A stretch of 64,000 nucleotides of DNA. Origin: Planctomycetota bacterium. Lineage in GTDB: Bacteria > Planctomycetota > Phycisphaerae > Phycisphaerales > SM1A02. How positions within the stretch are numbered: the first letter of the stretch is position 1; each line of letters opens with the position of its first letter. The position numbers and the translations under genes were made by a program. The notes under the pieces were generated by a model that made no database searches, was not told the DNA's origin, and saw only the letters and a program-made list of their open reading frames with translations. The stretch is from positions 85,249-149,248 of the forward strand of contig QWPW01000002.1 in NCBI GenBank assembly GCA_003671025.1, in the 5' to 3' direction. Below are positions 18,168 through 27,318 of this stretch, piece after piece.

Positions 18168-19315
18168 GGTGTTTGTTCCTTCTTCATGCGAGTCTCACTG
18201 CGCGGCGCGCGTCCCATGCGTTTGCTGATCGCGGCACCGATGACGTCAAGCGAAAGCGTTTCGCTGGCGGCGCCGAGTCGATGTGCGGTTCCAGGCATTC
18301 CCCACACGATGCTGCTCGCCTCATCTTGCGCGATGGTGTGCCAACCCGCGCGACGCAGTTTCAGTAGTCCGTCAGCGCCATCACGTCCCATGCCTGTCAG
18401 CAAGAGCGCGATGCCAGGACGCGCGTGCGCGGCGAGTGACGCGAAGAGTTCATCCACTGCGGGGCGATGGGTGAGTTCGAGCGGTTCGTCGCGAAACTCA
18501 ATTGCTCCGCTGCCATTGATGACCATGTGACGATCTTCGCTGGCCACCAAAATTTGCCCCGCACGCGGAACAACACCGCGCCGCGCAAGCTCGACAGGAC
18601 GCGCGATTTCACTGCTCAGCCACGTGACAAAGCCAGCAACGAACTCAACAGACACATGCTGTACCACCAACACTGAAGCGTTGAGATCAAGGGGCAATGC
18701 AGCGAGCACTGCGGCCAACGCGCGTGGTCCACCTGTCGAGGCGCCAATCGCGATGATGGGCGAATGTGCCTTGTTTTCAGGGGAAATCGACGAGCCCGCA
18801 GCAGGAAGCGCCGTCAGTGCGCGCGAACTCGCGGGCACGATCGATGGCGAAGTTGCAGCGCTGCTCGCCTTCGAGGCGGTAGCGATGACCGCATTCGAAC
18901 TCGCGTTGCTTGGCGCGTCATGGCGACCAAAGCGTTCGACAAGGTGAATGCGCCGCAGTAATTCCGTGGCACCACTGAGCCCACCATGCGCACCAAGCGT
19001 CGGCGTGTTCACTGCATCAAGGGCACCCGCGCCGAGCGCTTCGTACACCAACGCTGCGTTGCCACTCACGGTGGCCGTCACCACCAAAATGGGACACGGC
19101 GACGCGCGCATGATCTTTCGTGTCGCTTCCACACCATCCATGCGCGGCATGATGAGATCCATCAAGATTAGATCAGGCACATCCTTCGCGGCCATCTCGA
19201 CTGCTTGTGTTCCATCCTTGGCAATCCATGCAATCTTGAGTGAAGCGTCCGATGTCACCACTCGACGCAACGCCTCACAGGCGACGGCGAGATCATTCAC
19301 AATCGCAACTCTCAC
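18164..19315 (-). CDS. cheB: Chemoreceptor methylesterase CheB (WspF-like)
   Basis: A 383-residue CheB: receiver domain (1-125) with Asp53 in LILMDLIMPRMDG and a C-terminal methylesterase domain (about 190-370). The catalytic triad is visible in AIGASTGGPRAL (Ser), LVVQHVS (His) and LTGMGRDGADG (Asp). The N-terminus reads MRVAIVNDLAVACEALRR; the Asn in place of the first acidic residue is also characteristic of WspF. The linker between the domains is long and Ala/Ser-rich. It removes methyl groups from the receptor encoded upstream, opposing CheR, and resets the array. It overlaps the phosphatase gene downstream and the cheA gene upstream by 4 bases each. Confidence 0.93.
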   Translation of the reverse strand: MRVAIVNDLAVACEALRRVVTSDASLKIAWIAKDGTQAVEMAAKDVPDLILMDLIMPRMDGVEATRKIMRASPCPILVVTATVSGNAALVYEALGAGALDAVNTPTLGAHGGLSGATELLRRIHLVERFGRHDAPSNASSNAVIATASKASSAATSPSIVPASSRALTALPAAGSSISPENKAHSPIIAIGASTGGPRALAAVLAALPLDLNASVLVVQHVSVEFVAGFVTWLSSEIARPVELARRGVVPRAGQILVASEDRHMVINGSGAIEFRDEPLELTHRPAVDELFASLAAHARPGIALLLTGMGRDGADGLLKLRRAGWHTIAQDEASSIVWGMPGTAHRLGAASETLSLDVIGAAISKRMGRAPRSETRMKKEQTP

Positions 19316-21612
19316 GCGCCACTTCCTGGTGATGTTGCGTTGAGATCGACGAGGTCGCGCACGGTGTCTGAAAACGTGCTGTCCTGAAACGCGCCCTTGG
19401 TGAGATACGCGGTTGCGCCCGCTTCAAGTCCGGCGAGCCGATCCTCTTCGCGATCCTTGTACGAGACGACGATGACGGGAATCGCGGCAAATCGTGCTTC
19501 GCCACGCAATGTGCGCACGAACTCGATGCCGTTCATGCGCGGCATGTCGATGTCGCTCACGATGAGATCAAACGCCTCGCTTTGACGAAGCGCAGCCCAA
19601 CCATCAAGCCCATCCACCGCGGTCTCGACTTCGAAGCCAAGCCGCACAAGAAGTTGACGTTCCACTTCGCGCACGGTGGCCGAGTCATCCACGATGAGCG
19701 CGCGCCGCTTCTGGCGTTGCGTCATGCGCTGCACCGCGCGAGCTCCGCGCAGACGACCTTCGCTCAAGGCAACGCGCACCGATTGCAGCACATCTTCGGT
19801 GTCGATGATGAGCACGGGCTCGCCACTCTCGCGCACTGCTGCTGCCGACAAATGCGGAACCTTGCCCAAGCGCGCGTCGAGTGCGCGCACCACCAGGTCC
19901 TCTTCGCCCACCAATCCATCGACGGCAAATCCATAGCGTTCGTCACCGCTGCCCAAGATCACCACGTGATCACGCTCGGCAATGCGACGCGCTTCGCCGA
20001 GACCGAGCACGCGCGCGGCATCGATGACACCAATGCTCTTGCCGTCAAGTATGAACTGGCTGCGTCCTTCGATGCTGGTGATCGCGCCGCGCTCAGGAAC
20101 GGCAACGCGATCGATGCGCGCCAAGGGAAACGCCAGCGTTTCGCCGGCAACATCGACCAACAGCGCGCGAATCACCGAGAGCGTGATGGGCAACTCAAGT
20201 TCAAAGACCGTGCCGCGACCGAGCTCGGTTTCGATGCGCGCCACGCCGCCGATTTCGCGCGCGGTCGATTGCACCACATCAAGTCCCACGCCACGGCCTG
20301 AAATCTCGGTGATCTGCGCTGCGGTGGAGAACCCGGGCAAGAAGAGAAACTCGAGCAATTCCTGGCGAGTCATGCTCGCAGTCATTTCGCGCGTTGCCAA
20401 CGCTTTGCGCTCGATGCGTTCGCGCAGTTGATCGACATCGATGCCGCGTCCATCATCACTCACGCGAATACGCAGCAGTCCCGCATGATGCCGCGCTTCC
20501 ACACGCAGCACTGCTTGCGCAGGCTTTCCTTGCGCGCGTCGTTCATCAGGCGTGTCGACGCCATGATCAACCGCATTGCGCAAGAGATGATTGAGCGGCG
20601 CATCAAGCCGAGCGAGAATGTCGCGATCGACTGGCACCGAGTCGCCGATGATTTCCAAGCGCGCGTCTTTGCCCAGCGTGCGCGCCAAATCGCGCACTGT
20701 GCGAGGCAACGCAGCGGTCGCGTCAGCGAAGGGACGCATGCGACTGGACAAAACTTCGTGATAGAGCTGCGTTGATGTCTCTTCACCGCGACGAATCGCG
20801 CCTTCGATGGAAAGCAAATGCGTGAGCACACTGGCGCGTCCGCGATCCACTGCCGCACGTGCCGGCGCAAGCACGCCCGACTCTGCGCCGAGCGCGCGCA
20901 GCTTGCCGCGCAACGTGTCGAGTTCGTCTTCCACGCGCACCAGTTCGCGCTTGAGTCCGAGCGCCTCGTCGCGAATCGTGCCTAATCGCCGCGCTTCCAG
21001 CATGGTTTCGCCTGCGAGCTGCAAGAGTCGATCGAGTTTTTCTGCGGTGACACGCACACTCGACGCGCGCGTCGCCGCTGCTACGTGGGGCGACGCTGCA
21101 TGAGTCGATGCCGCTGGCGCAAGATCGATTGATTCGCTTGCCACCACCACCGCCGTGGCAGTAGGAACGGGAACTACATGCTCCGCGATGATTGGTTTGG
21201 GTTTGTTGCTCGCAACCGGCGGCTCCACGCGCAACGCCTCGACCAACGCATTGACGGCGCTCATGTTCGCGGCGGTCCATGCGGGAACTTCGTGCTCTTC
21301 TGCTTTCGCTAACGCCGCCAGCAGATCAGTTCCGCTGAGAAGCTGATCAATGCGCGCGGGACGAATCGGCTCGCGGCCCTTTTGCATTGCGACCAACACA
21401 TCTTCCATCGCGTGCGACAACATCACGGCGACGTCAAGCCCGATGACACGCGCGGCACCCTTGATCGAATGTGCTGCGCGCATGAGCGGCTCGACCGCCG
21501 CGGCATCGCTCGATCCTTCGAGACGCACCAGTCCTTCGCTGAGCGCGGCGGCATAGAGCTCCGCTTCACCGCGAAACAATTCGTGCAAACTAAATCCACC
21601 GAGATCGCTCAT
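19312..21612 (-). CDS. cheA: Hybrid chemotaxis-type histidine kinase CheA-REC (WspE-like)
   Basis: A 766-residue hybrid kinase. Order: Hpt domain with the phospho-His48 in AAHSIKGAARVIGL; a Pro/Ala-rich linker without an evident CheY-binding P2 domain; dimerisation segment EKLDRLLQLAGETMLEARRL; HATPase with HLLRNAVDHGVDTP and RVSDDGRGID; CheW-like regulatory domain beginning near FELELPITLSVIRAL; and a C-terminal receiver (from about 638) with phospho-acceptor near 687 in LIVSDIDMPRMNG. CheA with a C-terminal receiver is the WspE/FrzE architecture. It should phosphorylate CheB and the REC-PP2C protein encoded just downstream. It overlaps cheB (19312-19315) and the cheW upstream (21609-21612) by 4 bases. 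Confidence 0.94.
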   Translation of the reverse strand: MSDLGGFSLHELFRGEAELYAAALSEGLVRLEGSSDAAAVEPLMRAAHSIKGAARVIGLDVAVMLSHAMEDVLVAMQKGREPIRPARIDQLLSGTDLLAALAKAEEHEVPAWTAANMSAVNALVEALRVEPPVASNKPKPIIAEHVVPVPTATAVVVASESIDLAPAASTHAASPHVAAATRASSVRVTAEKLDRLLQLAGETMLEARRLGTIRDEALGLKRELVRVEDELDTLRGKLRALGAESGVLAPARAAVDRGRASVLTHLLSIEGAIRRGEETSTQLYHEVLSSRMRPFADATAALPRTVRDLARTLGKDARLEIIGDSVPVDRDILARLDAPLNHLLRNAVDHGVDTPDERRAQGKPAQAVLRVEARHHAGLLRIRVSDDGRGIDVDQLRERIERKALATREMTASMTRQELLEFLFLPGFSTAAQITEISGRGVGLDVVQSTAREIGGVARIETELGRGTVFELELPITLSVIRALLVDVAGETLAFPLARIDRVAVPERGAITSIEGRSQFILDGKSIGVIDAARVLGLGEARRIAERDHVVILGSGDERYGFAVDGLVGEEDLVVRALDARLGKVPHLSAAAVRESGEPVLIIDTEDVLQSVRVALSEGRLRGARAVQRMTQRQKRRALIVDDSATVREVERQLLVRLGFEVETAVDGLDGWAALRQSEAFDLIVSDIDMPRMNGIEFVRTLRGEARFAAIPVIVVSYKDREEDRLAGLEAGATAYLTKGAFQDSTFSDTVRDLVDLNATSPGSGA

Positions 21613-22268
21613 ACGAGACTCCGCGCAAAGAGCGTGGCCAAACGCGACTCGTCGAGAATCGAAACTAACGTCGGGGTCCCCGACGCGCCCACATCGCTCG
21701 TCGCTGCATCCAACTCGATGAGCGCAACGGTGCAGCCATCAAATGCGTGACGCAGCGTGGTTGGTGGCGCGAGCATGCGCGCGTCTTCAATGCGACGCAC
21801 TCCTTCGATGTGTTCCACTGCGAAAGCCCATCGATTCGACGGCTCGCCCACCACCACAAACTGCGTTGCGGGCGCGGTCGATTGAATCCCCAGTGCCGCG
21901 TCGATGCGCGCGACCAATGTGAGCTCGCCGCCAATGTTTGCGATGCCCGCGAAGACTTCGTTGATGCGATGGGGAATGCGGCGCACCGACGAGAGTTCCA
22001 CCACGCGATGCGCACCGCGTGCTTCAACCGCGAGCCGCTCGCCGCCCACCGTGAACACCAGAATGCTGCGCACCGCTCCAGTGCGTGACTCGAGAGGCGC
22101 CGCAACCAACGCAGTGTTCGATTCGATCTCGCTCGGTGACAACGCGCGATCGAGAAGCGTGCGCATGCGCACGAGACTGTTGTCCACCGGATTGTCCGCG
22201 GCAATATTGCGTGCGTGCCCCGCGTGTGCGGCGTTGCTCGGAGACGGATGATTCGCAGAGCTGCTCAT
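21609..22268 (-). CDS. cheW: CheW-type coupling protein (WspD-like)
   Basis: A 219-residue protein with one CheW domain after a low-complexity N-terminal part of about 60 residues. The domain starts at RSILVFTVGGERLAVEARGA and includes SSVRRIPHRINEVFAGIANI and GGELTLVARIDAALGI, the usual blocks where CheW contacts CheA and receptors. This is the second of two CheW proteins in the operon and takes the WspD place, after the CheR gene. The ATG at 22268 is preferred to an upstream in-frame start that would run into cheR. It overlaps cheA by ATGA. Confidence 0.87.
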   Translation of the reverse strand: MSSSANHPSPSNAAHAGHARNIAADNPVDNSLVRMRTLLDRALSPSEIESNTALVAAPLESRTGAVRSILVFTVGGERLAVEARGAHRVVELSSVRRIPHRINEVFAGIANIGGELTLVARIDAALGIQSTAPATQFVVVGEPSNRWAFAVEHIEGVRRIEDARMLAPPTTLRHAFDGCTVALIELDAATSDVGASGTPTLVSILDESRLATLFARSLV

Positions 22269-22290
22269 GGGTGCGCTTTCGCAAAGACTA

Positions 22291-23523
22291 TCACGACCGA
22301 CCCTCATCACTTTCGCGCGACAAGTGCACGCGAAGCGCACGCGCGCGCAACCGAGACGCTTCACCCGTCGCGCCACGCGTCTCCGCCAATCGCGCGCCCG
22401 CGACCAGTGCCGCTTCACAGAAACGATCGAGGTAAAGCGCCTTGGTGATCGATGCCGCGGCGTGCGCGAGATCACCCGACATCTCCAATTCGAGCGCGAG
22501 TGCGACATGCGCCTGCGCATCAAATGGCGTCAATGCGACTTGCGCGTGAGCGCGAGCAAGCGCGTCAAGCGCCGGAACGGTCGACGCCATCGGAATGAGC
22601 GCGGACACCTTTTTTTCTAGGTGTTTCGCAGCGATCATCGCGCGCGGCGTGAGCGTTTCTGCAACGACTTGCGCCGCGCGCGGCACGCTCGCATCAGCCA
22701 TGAGCGCAAATGCCCCGGGCACATCGACGGGAATCCAGCTGGTTGCCAGCGATGCCGCGTGCACCTCAGAATGACCGACGAGCAGCACGCCTCCTGGCGC
22801 GACCAGTTTGCACGCATTGCGAAACGCGTGGTCGCGCGCCTGCGCCGTGAAGTAGATCGCAACGTTGCGCAGACAAACAATGTCGTACCGAGTCGCAGCG
22901 GCTCGCGCTTGAATCATGGTGCTCGCAAGGTCGCACGTTTGTGCACGCACCATCGAGTGCAACGAGTCATCAGGCTGACAATTCGCGTCGATCACAGGGA
23001 AGTATCGCCGCGCCCACAGTGGCAACTCCGCGCGCACATGCATGCCCGAAAAAGTCGGCGCGTCGCGAAAGAGCGCGCCGTTGCGATCACTCGCGTGAAT
23101 GACGCAACCCGCAACGCTGCGCGAACTCTCGCTGCGGCCATGAAAGATGGACGCGGCCAGCGCGTATGGCTCACACCATCCGCCGCAACCCAAGACCAAG
23201 ACTTGCAGCTGCTCGGATGCATGCGCGCGCGCAAAGGCGCGCACGAACTCAAACGACTCGGGATAGCGGAAGAGCCACGTTTCAGGCGGAGTGAACGCGG
23301 CTTCGATACGTGCGTATTCCTCGGGGATTTCGCGCACTTTTGCGAAGTAGGTCGCTGTGTCGATCGCGAGCTCGCTCATGCGCGTGCGCACCATCGCGCG
23401 CAAACGCTGCATCGAAAACGCGTCGGACGCCAATGCGCTCTCGTGATGCAAGCGCGCGGCCAACGAGGTCAACGACGCAGCCGACTCGTGTTCATCCCGC
23501 GAATCACGCGACGGCGGGTTCAC
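22291..23523 (-). CDS. cheR: CheR-type receptor methyltransferase with C-terminal TPR-like region (WspC-like)
   Basis: A 410-residue methyltransferase that uses S-adenosylmethionine to methylate glutamates of the chemoreceptor. The CheR N-terminal helical part is followed by PPETWLFRYPESFEFVRAF, a variant SAM-binding motif LVLGCGGWCEPYALA (standard CheR reads CSTGEEPYS), and YDIVCLRNVAIYF where CheR has CRNVLIYF. Then LVAPGGVLLVGHSE is the usual block. After residue 300 there is an Ala-rich helical repeat region (AQAHVALALELEMSGDLAHA) like the TPR tail of WspC. The start is a GTG at 23523-23521 that overlaps the TGA of the upstream cheW gene (GTGA), fitting translational coupling. Confidence 0.88.
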   Translation of the reverse strand: MNPPSRDSRDEHESAASLTSLAARLHHESALASDAFSMQRLRAMVRTRMSELAIDTATYFAKVREIPEEYARIEAAFTPPETWLFRYPESFEFVRAFARAHASEQLQVLVLGCGGWCEPYALAASIFHGRSESSRSVAGCVIHASDRNGALFRDAPTFSGMHVRAELPLWARRYFPVIDANCQPDDSLHSMVRAQTCDLASTMIQARAAATRYDIVCLRNVAIYFTAQARDHAFRNACKLVAPGGVLLVGHSEVHAASLATSWIPVDVPGAFALMADASVPRAAQVVAETLTPRAMIAAKHLEKKVSALIPMASTVPALDALARAHAQVALTPFDAQAHVALALELEMSGDLAHAAASITKALYLDRFCEAALVAGARLAETRGATGEASRLRARALRVHLSRESDEGRS

Positions 23524-24029
23524 GAATCTGTACTCGCGGGCAACTCGCGCAGCGCGGCATCTCCCTCGAGAATCCTGCGGCAACGCAGCAATTGCACCAT
23601 TCCCTGCGCGTCGACCGTGGTGGGACCTAAGTGCGGCGCTCCTGCAAAGGCGAAGCCCGCATGCGCGCCAACATCAGTGAAGTCACACTCGCCTAGACCA
23701 GTGATCTCAGGAACGAGCAATCCCACGAGCTTGCCAACACTCGCATCAAAGCTCGAAGAATCGCTGTGAAATCGTGCCGCGCTGAAGAGATCCGCTTCCA
23801 GCCGCAACACCACAATGCGAGAACCCATGCGCAGTGATTCGCTGCCGCCATTCACCAGCATGGGCAGATCGACCAACGGAACTAACGCGCCGCGCAAGTT
23901 GAACAAGCCCAGCAACCACGGCGGTCCAGTGAGGGCGCTGCGATAGTTCACCACCGGCAAAACTTCACGAATCTCGGCGCAATCAAGGGCAAACCGTCGC
24001 GCGCCGATGGTGACGAACAGCACTTGCAT
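23520..24029 (-). CDS. cheW: CheW-type coupling protein (WspB-like)
   Basis: A 169-residue single CheW domain. It starts MQVLFVTIGARRFALDCAEI, then REVLPVVNYRSALTGPPWLL, GLFNLRGALVPLVDLP and VGLLVPEITGLGECDF, all matching the WspB-like class of CheW that couples receptor and kinase. Its ATG shares one base with the stop codon of the receptor gene (TGATG at 24031-24027), and its stop overlaps the GTG of cheR. It sits in the WspB place between receptor and methyltransferase. Confidence 0.9.
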   Translation of the reverse strand: MQVLFVTIGARRFALDCAEIREVLPVVNYRSALTGPPWLLGLFNLRGALVPLVDLPMLVNGGSESLRMGSRIVVLRLEADLFSAARFHSDSSSFDASVGKLVGLLVPEITGLGECDFTDVGAHAGFAFAGAPHLGPTTVDAQGMVQLLRCRRILEGDAALRELPASTDS

Positions 24030-26140
24030 CAGGCGCGACCTGTTCCTGTTGGCGTCGCGCTCGAGTTGACGACGTTGTGTTCGTCCAACTGAAATCGTGC
24101 CACGGCGTCTTGCAGCACCGCGACTGCGTGCGCCAACTCGTCGGCCACGCGACCAAACTCGCCGACACTCACGACCGTCTGTTGCGCGCCCGCGGCGACT
24201 TGCACGACCGCTTCATCGATCTGGCGCACGCCGATCGCTTGACTACTCATGCCTCGTTGCACGCCAGAAAAACTTTCGAACACCGCGTTCATCTCGCTCA
24301 TGATGCCGGACATGTCGTTGGCGATGCGTTGCACGTTGCTGCTGCTGCCGCGCATTTCGCTGGTAAATCCAGCCATCGAACGCACGCCTGACGAGACTGC
24401 TCCTTGCATCTGATGGACAATGCGTTCGATATCAAGCGACGCGCTTGCGGTTTGATCAGCGAGTCGACGAATCTCACGCGCGACCACCAAGAAGCCGAGA
24501 CCTGCGTCGCCGGCCTTCTCCGCTTCAATCGCCGCGTTGACCGAAAGCAAATTGGTTTGCTCAGCGACTTTCGAAATCGTCTCGACCACCGAGTTGATCG
24601 ACTCCGCCTTCTCCGAAATCACTTGTAAATGCTCGCCGATATCACCTGTGGCGAGATCAAGTCGACGCATGGACACCGCCATCGCATCGAGTCCCACACG
24701 ACCCGCCTTGGCCGCGTCGGCGGTCCGGCGCGCACCGGCGTCAATCGCTTCGGTTGACTGCGCGAGCTCGGTTCCGGTCGCGGCAATCTCACGGATCGCC
24801 GAAGCGATTTGCGCGGTCGAGCCGCCGAAACCGCGGGTGGTTGCTTCTTGCTCACGACTCGTGGCCGCGAGTTGCGCACTGGTGGCCGCGAGGCGCGTCG
24901 AAGCCGATCGCACCGCACCGACAATCCCCGCGAGGTCTTGGTTCATGCGCGTCATCGCGCGCGTCAACTCCGTTGTCTCGTCGCCGCCTCCGCTGAGCGA
25001 TGCGCCGTGATTTGAATTCATCGTCGCGTCGGAGGAGAGGTCTCCCGCTGCGATGCGTTCCGCCAGCGCTTGCGCCGCGCGCACGCGTCGCGCGAGTTGC
25101 ATAGATCCCCCACCAAGCAGTGCTACCAACACAACAATGCCAAACCCAGCGGTGGCGAAGTTGAGCATCAACATTCCCCAGAGCTCATGCGTGGCCGCGC
25201 TCGAAGGCTTGCGCACCAACAAGCGCCATGCCCCATCTTTCACCCGCACCGCGACGAAGTAGCACGGCTCACCGGTGTCGGGATCCGCGAGTTGCTGTAG
25301 TGAAGCGTTGCCATCCGAAGCAAGATCGAACAATGGTCCCATCTTCGAATCAGCGACTTTCGAATTGCGCAACGCACCGCCGCGCGCATCACTCGTCGCC
25401 GCGATGAAGAACCCACGCGTCTCCAGAAACACATCCGCGTCGAGTTCCTTGGCGATGCGATCCAATCGCGATTGAATCGTGGCCAGCGATGCATCCATGC
25501 CCGCAATACCCTTGAATTGCCCATCAATCACGATGGGCATCACGTGTTCAATGATGTCCACGCCCATGTACGAATACGGTTTGGTGATCGAAGCATCGGC
25601 AACGCCGGAGCGATCAAAGCGTTCTTTAGGAACGCGATACCACAGCCCGCCATCTTGCGGATTTTCTTGCAGCGATTCGAGAACGAATGCGCCCGCGTTC
25701 TTCGGATCACGCTTGAAATACGGGTAAAAGCGACCGCCCTCGCCCAGCGCCTGCGCAGGAACACCAGGCTGCGCGCCCGCGCCATCCTGTCCATCACCAT
25801 TGGGTTCGTAGGCGATGTACGCCGCGTAAATGTCGTTGTCCGACTTGGCGGTGCGCTCGATGAAGCGCAGTGTCTGCGCGCGCTGACCGAACATTCCCGT
25901 CTCTTGCGTGCGCGCCATCATGCGCACCAGATTGAGCGTCGCTTCGTTGCGCAGTCCGATGTCTTCCGCCGCGAGTTCGGTGGCTCGTCGCAGATCGCGC
26001 TCGAGCGTCTCGGAAAATCGGCTCATGGCGCGTTGCGCGTTGATCGTTACCACCGAGGCCATAACGAGAACCGAAGGAAGCACACCGAAAATCAGCGCGC
26101 GTCCGAGCAACGATCTATGAAAGGGAATCGATGTTGACAT
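24029..26140 (-). CDS. Methyl-accepting chemoreceptor with periplasmic sensor domain (WspA-like)
   Basis: A 703-residue receptor. Transmembrane helix 1 is about 14-34, followed by a large extracytoplasmic sensor domain (35-320) of the dCache/PDC type with DNDIYAAYIAYEPNGDG and GLWYRVPKERFDRSG, and helix 2 is about 322-343. A HAMP region (ARRVRAAQALAERIAAGDLS) comes next. The signalling hairpin tip reads EQTNLLSVNAAIEAEKAGDA then GLGFLVVAREIRRLADQTAS, where the Phe-Leu-Val in place of Phe-Ala-Val is also typical of WspA. The start is the ATG at 26140; a TTG three codons upstream is possible. It is the first gene of the seven-gene operon; the 114 bases upstream should hold the promoter. Ligand unknown. 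Confidence 0.92.
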   Translation of the reverse strand: MSTSIPFHRSLLGRALIFGVLPSVLVMASVVTINAQRAMSRFSETLERDLRRATELAAEDIGLRNEATLNLVRMMARTQETGMFGQRAQTLRFIERTAKSDNDIYAAYIAYEPNGDGQDGAGAQPGVPAQALGEGGRFYPYFKRDPKNAGAFVLESLQENPQDGGLWYRVPKERFDRSGVADASITKPYSYMGVDIIEHVMPIVIDGQFKGIAGMDASLATIQSRLDRIAKELDADVFLETRGFFIAATSDARGGALRNSKVADSKMGPLFDLASDGNASLQQLADPDTGEPCYFVAVRVKDGAWRLLVRKPSSAATHELWGMLMLNFATAGFGIVVLVALLGGGSMQLARRVRAAQALAERIAAGDLSSDATMNSNHGASLSGGGDETTELTRAMTRMNQDLAGIVGAVRSASTRLAATSAQLAATSREQEATTRGFGGSTAQIASAIREIAATGTELAQSTEAIDAGARRTADAAKAGRVGLDAMAVSMRRLDLATGDIGEHLQVISEKAESINSVVETISKVAEQTNLLSVNAAIEAEKAGDAGLGFLVVAREIRRLADQTASASLDIERIVHQMQGAVSSGVRSMAGFTSEMRGSSSNVQRIANDMSGIMSEMNAVFESFSGVQRGMSSQAIGVRQIDEAVVQVAAGAQQTVVSVGEFGRVADELAHAVAVLQDAVARFQLDEHNVVNSSATPTGTGRA

Positions 26141-26254
26141 CAACCGCAATGTAGCAGCGCGTGTGTGCTCTCTCGACTGCTCTCTCGTGTCGCACGAGTG
26201 TTTCCATTACCGCGCGTAACCTCGCACCTTTGGCGCGGTGTGTTCGGCTCGCGC

Positions 26255-27025
26255 TCAAGAGACGTCAGGATCATCCGACCAGCGCACGATGATCTCGCAC
26301 TGTTGATATTCCTCGGGAAGCAGCGCGCGAATCATCGATGCAACCGTGGCTCGCGCTTTCTCACGCACTTCGAACATCGCCGTCTCCGATGCGGCTTCGA
26401 GCATCACGGCGGCGCGAATCGACGCCAATGCCGCGTCCTTTGCCGCATCATCGCCCACGAGATGATCAACGTAATCGCGATCCACCGAAATCTTCATTTT
26501 TCGCGGATCGCTTTGCACTTCCACCAAGGTCTCGTCCACGCGCGGCGGCGGCATGGTCACGGTCCACACACACGCGTCCGTGTCCGACGAGCCATGTGCC
26601 GCGCTCGCGACGACCGTGCTTTGATCGCTTAGTGGAACCACATACTGAACCTTATTCCCTGGCGCGAGAATCTCTACGTTTGTCTTTCCAACCTCGACAG
26701 GCCACCCTGGACCGACGGGAATAAGCCAGGCGCGCAACGTGATTTCAGTTGACTTGGAGTCATCGACCGACACGGCGATCTCGCGCGTGTACACGCGCAG
26801 TGCTGGTGCTTCATGCAGCTTGCCCAGTGCGGTGGTGAAGGCGCTCAGATTGTTTTTCGGGCCCCAAATGATGTGCGGGAAGAAAACGAACAGTGTGATG
26901 GCGGCCAGAAACAACGCCACCACGATGACCACGCCGAGCACGCCGCCGCCCAAACATCCAGCGACACCAAGCCACGGTCGACTGATCGCCAACGGCCTGC
27001 TGCCCGCGCGTTCATCTTTGTTCAT
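26255..27025 (-). CDS. Single-pass membrane protein, function unknown
   Basis: A 256-residue protein with a cytoplasmic start (MNKDERAGSRPLAISRPWLG), one long Gly/Val-rich hydrophobic segment (about 20-50) and a soluble extracytoplasmic domain of about 200 residues. That domain has regular beta-type alternation (VYTREIAVSVDDSKSTEITL) and ends with an Arg/Trp-rich strand. I see no catalytic motif. The ATG at 27025 is chosen since the open frame upstream overlaps the divergent gene at 27040. Only 14 bases separate the two start codons. It may be cotranscribed with nothing else; the chemoreceptor gene begins 115 bases downstream on the same strand. Confidence 0.6.
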   Translation of the reverse strand: MNKDERAGSRPLAISRPWLGVAGCLGGGVLGVVIVVALFLAAITLFVFFPHIIWGPKNNLSAFTTALGKLHEAPALRVYTREIAVSVDDSKSTEITLRAWLIPVGPGWPVEVGKTNVEILAPGNKVQYVVPLSDQSTVVASAAHGSSDTDACVWTVTMPPPRVDETLVEVQSDPRKMKISVDRDYVDHLVGDDAAKDAALASIRAAVMLEAASETAMFEVREKARATVASMIRALLPEEYQQCEIIVRWSDDPDVS

Positions 27026-27039
27026 GAGCCCATCGTACG

Positions 27040-27315
27040 ATGACCATCGTGACAACGCCTGCACCAACCGATCCCGTCGCTCCCAACGCGTCTGCGATGC
27101 CACGAGCAAAACCATCGGTTTTCGCCCGCATTACTGCAGGAATCGTGGCGCTCATCAGCGCGTTCTATCTCATCAATCCAACCGCCGGGTTCTTCGAATT
27201 CTTGCCCGACAACCTTCCGTTGGTCGGCAATCTTGATGAAGCGTTCTTCACGCTCGCATTGTTGGCCGCACTGGGAGTGCTAGGTATCGAGCTTCCGTTT
27301 TTCAAACGAAAGTAA
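27040..27315 (+). CDS. Small DUF1232-like membrane protein
   Basis: A 91-residue membrane protein. After a polar, Pro-rich start, two hydrophobic segments flank the block FFEFLPDNLPLVGNLDEAFF, which matches the DUF1232 (YkvA-type) pattern of LxPDfiPviGxlDD. The second helix is LALLAALGVLGIELPFF, followed by a short basic end. DUF1232 proteins are small membrane proteins of unknown role. The start at 27040 lies 14 bases from the divergent ATG at 27025. The gene converges with the fucokinase gene (3 bases between stops). Confidence 0.65.
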   Translation: MTIVTTPAPTDPVAPNASAMPRAKPSVFARITAGIVALISAFYLINPTAGFFEFLPDNLPLVGNLDEAFFTLALLAALGVLGIELPFFKRK

Positions 27316-27318
27316 CGC

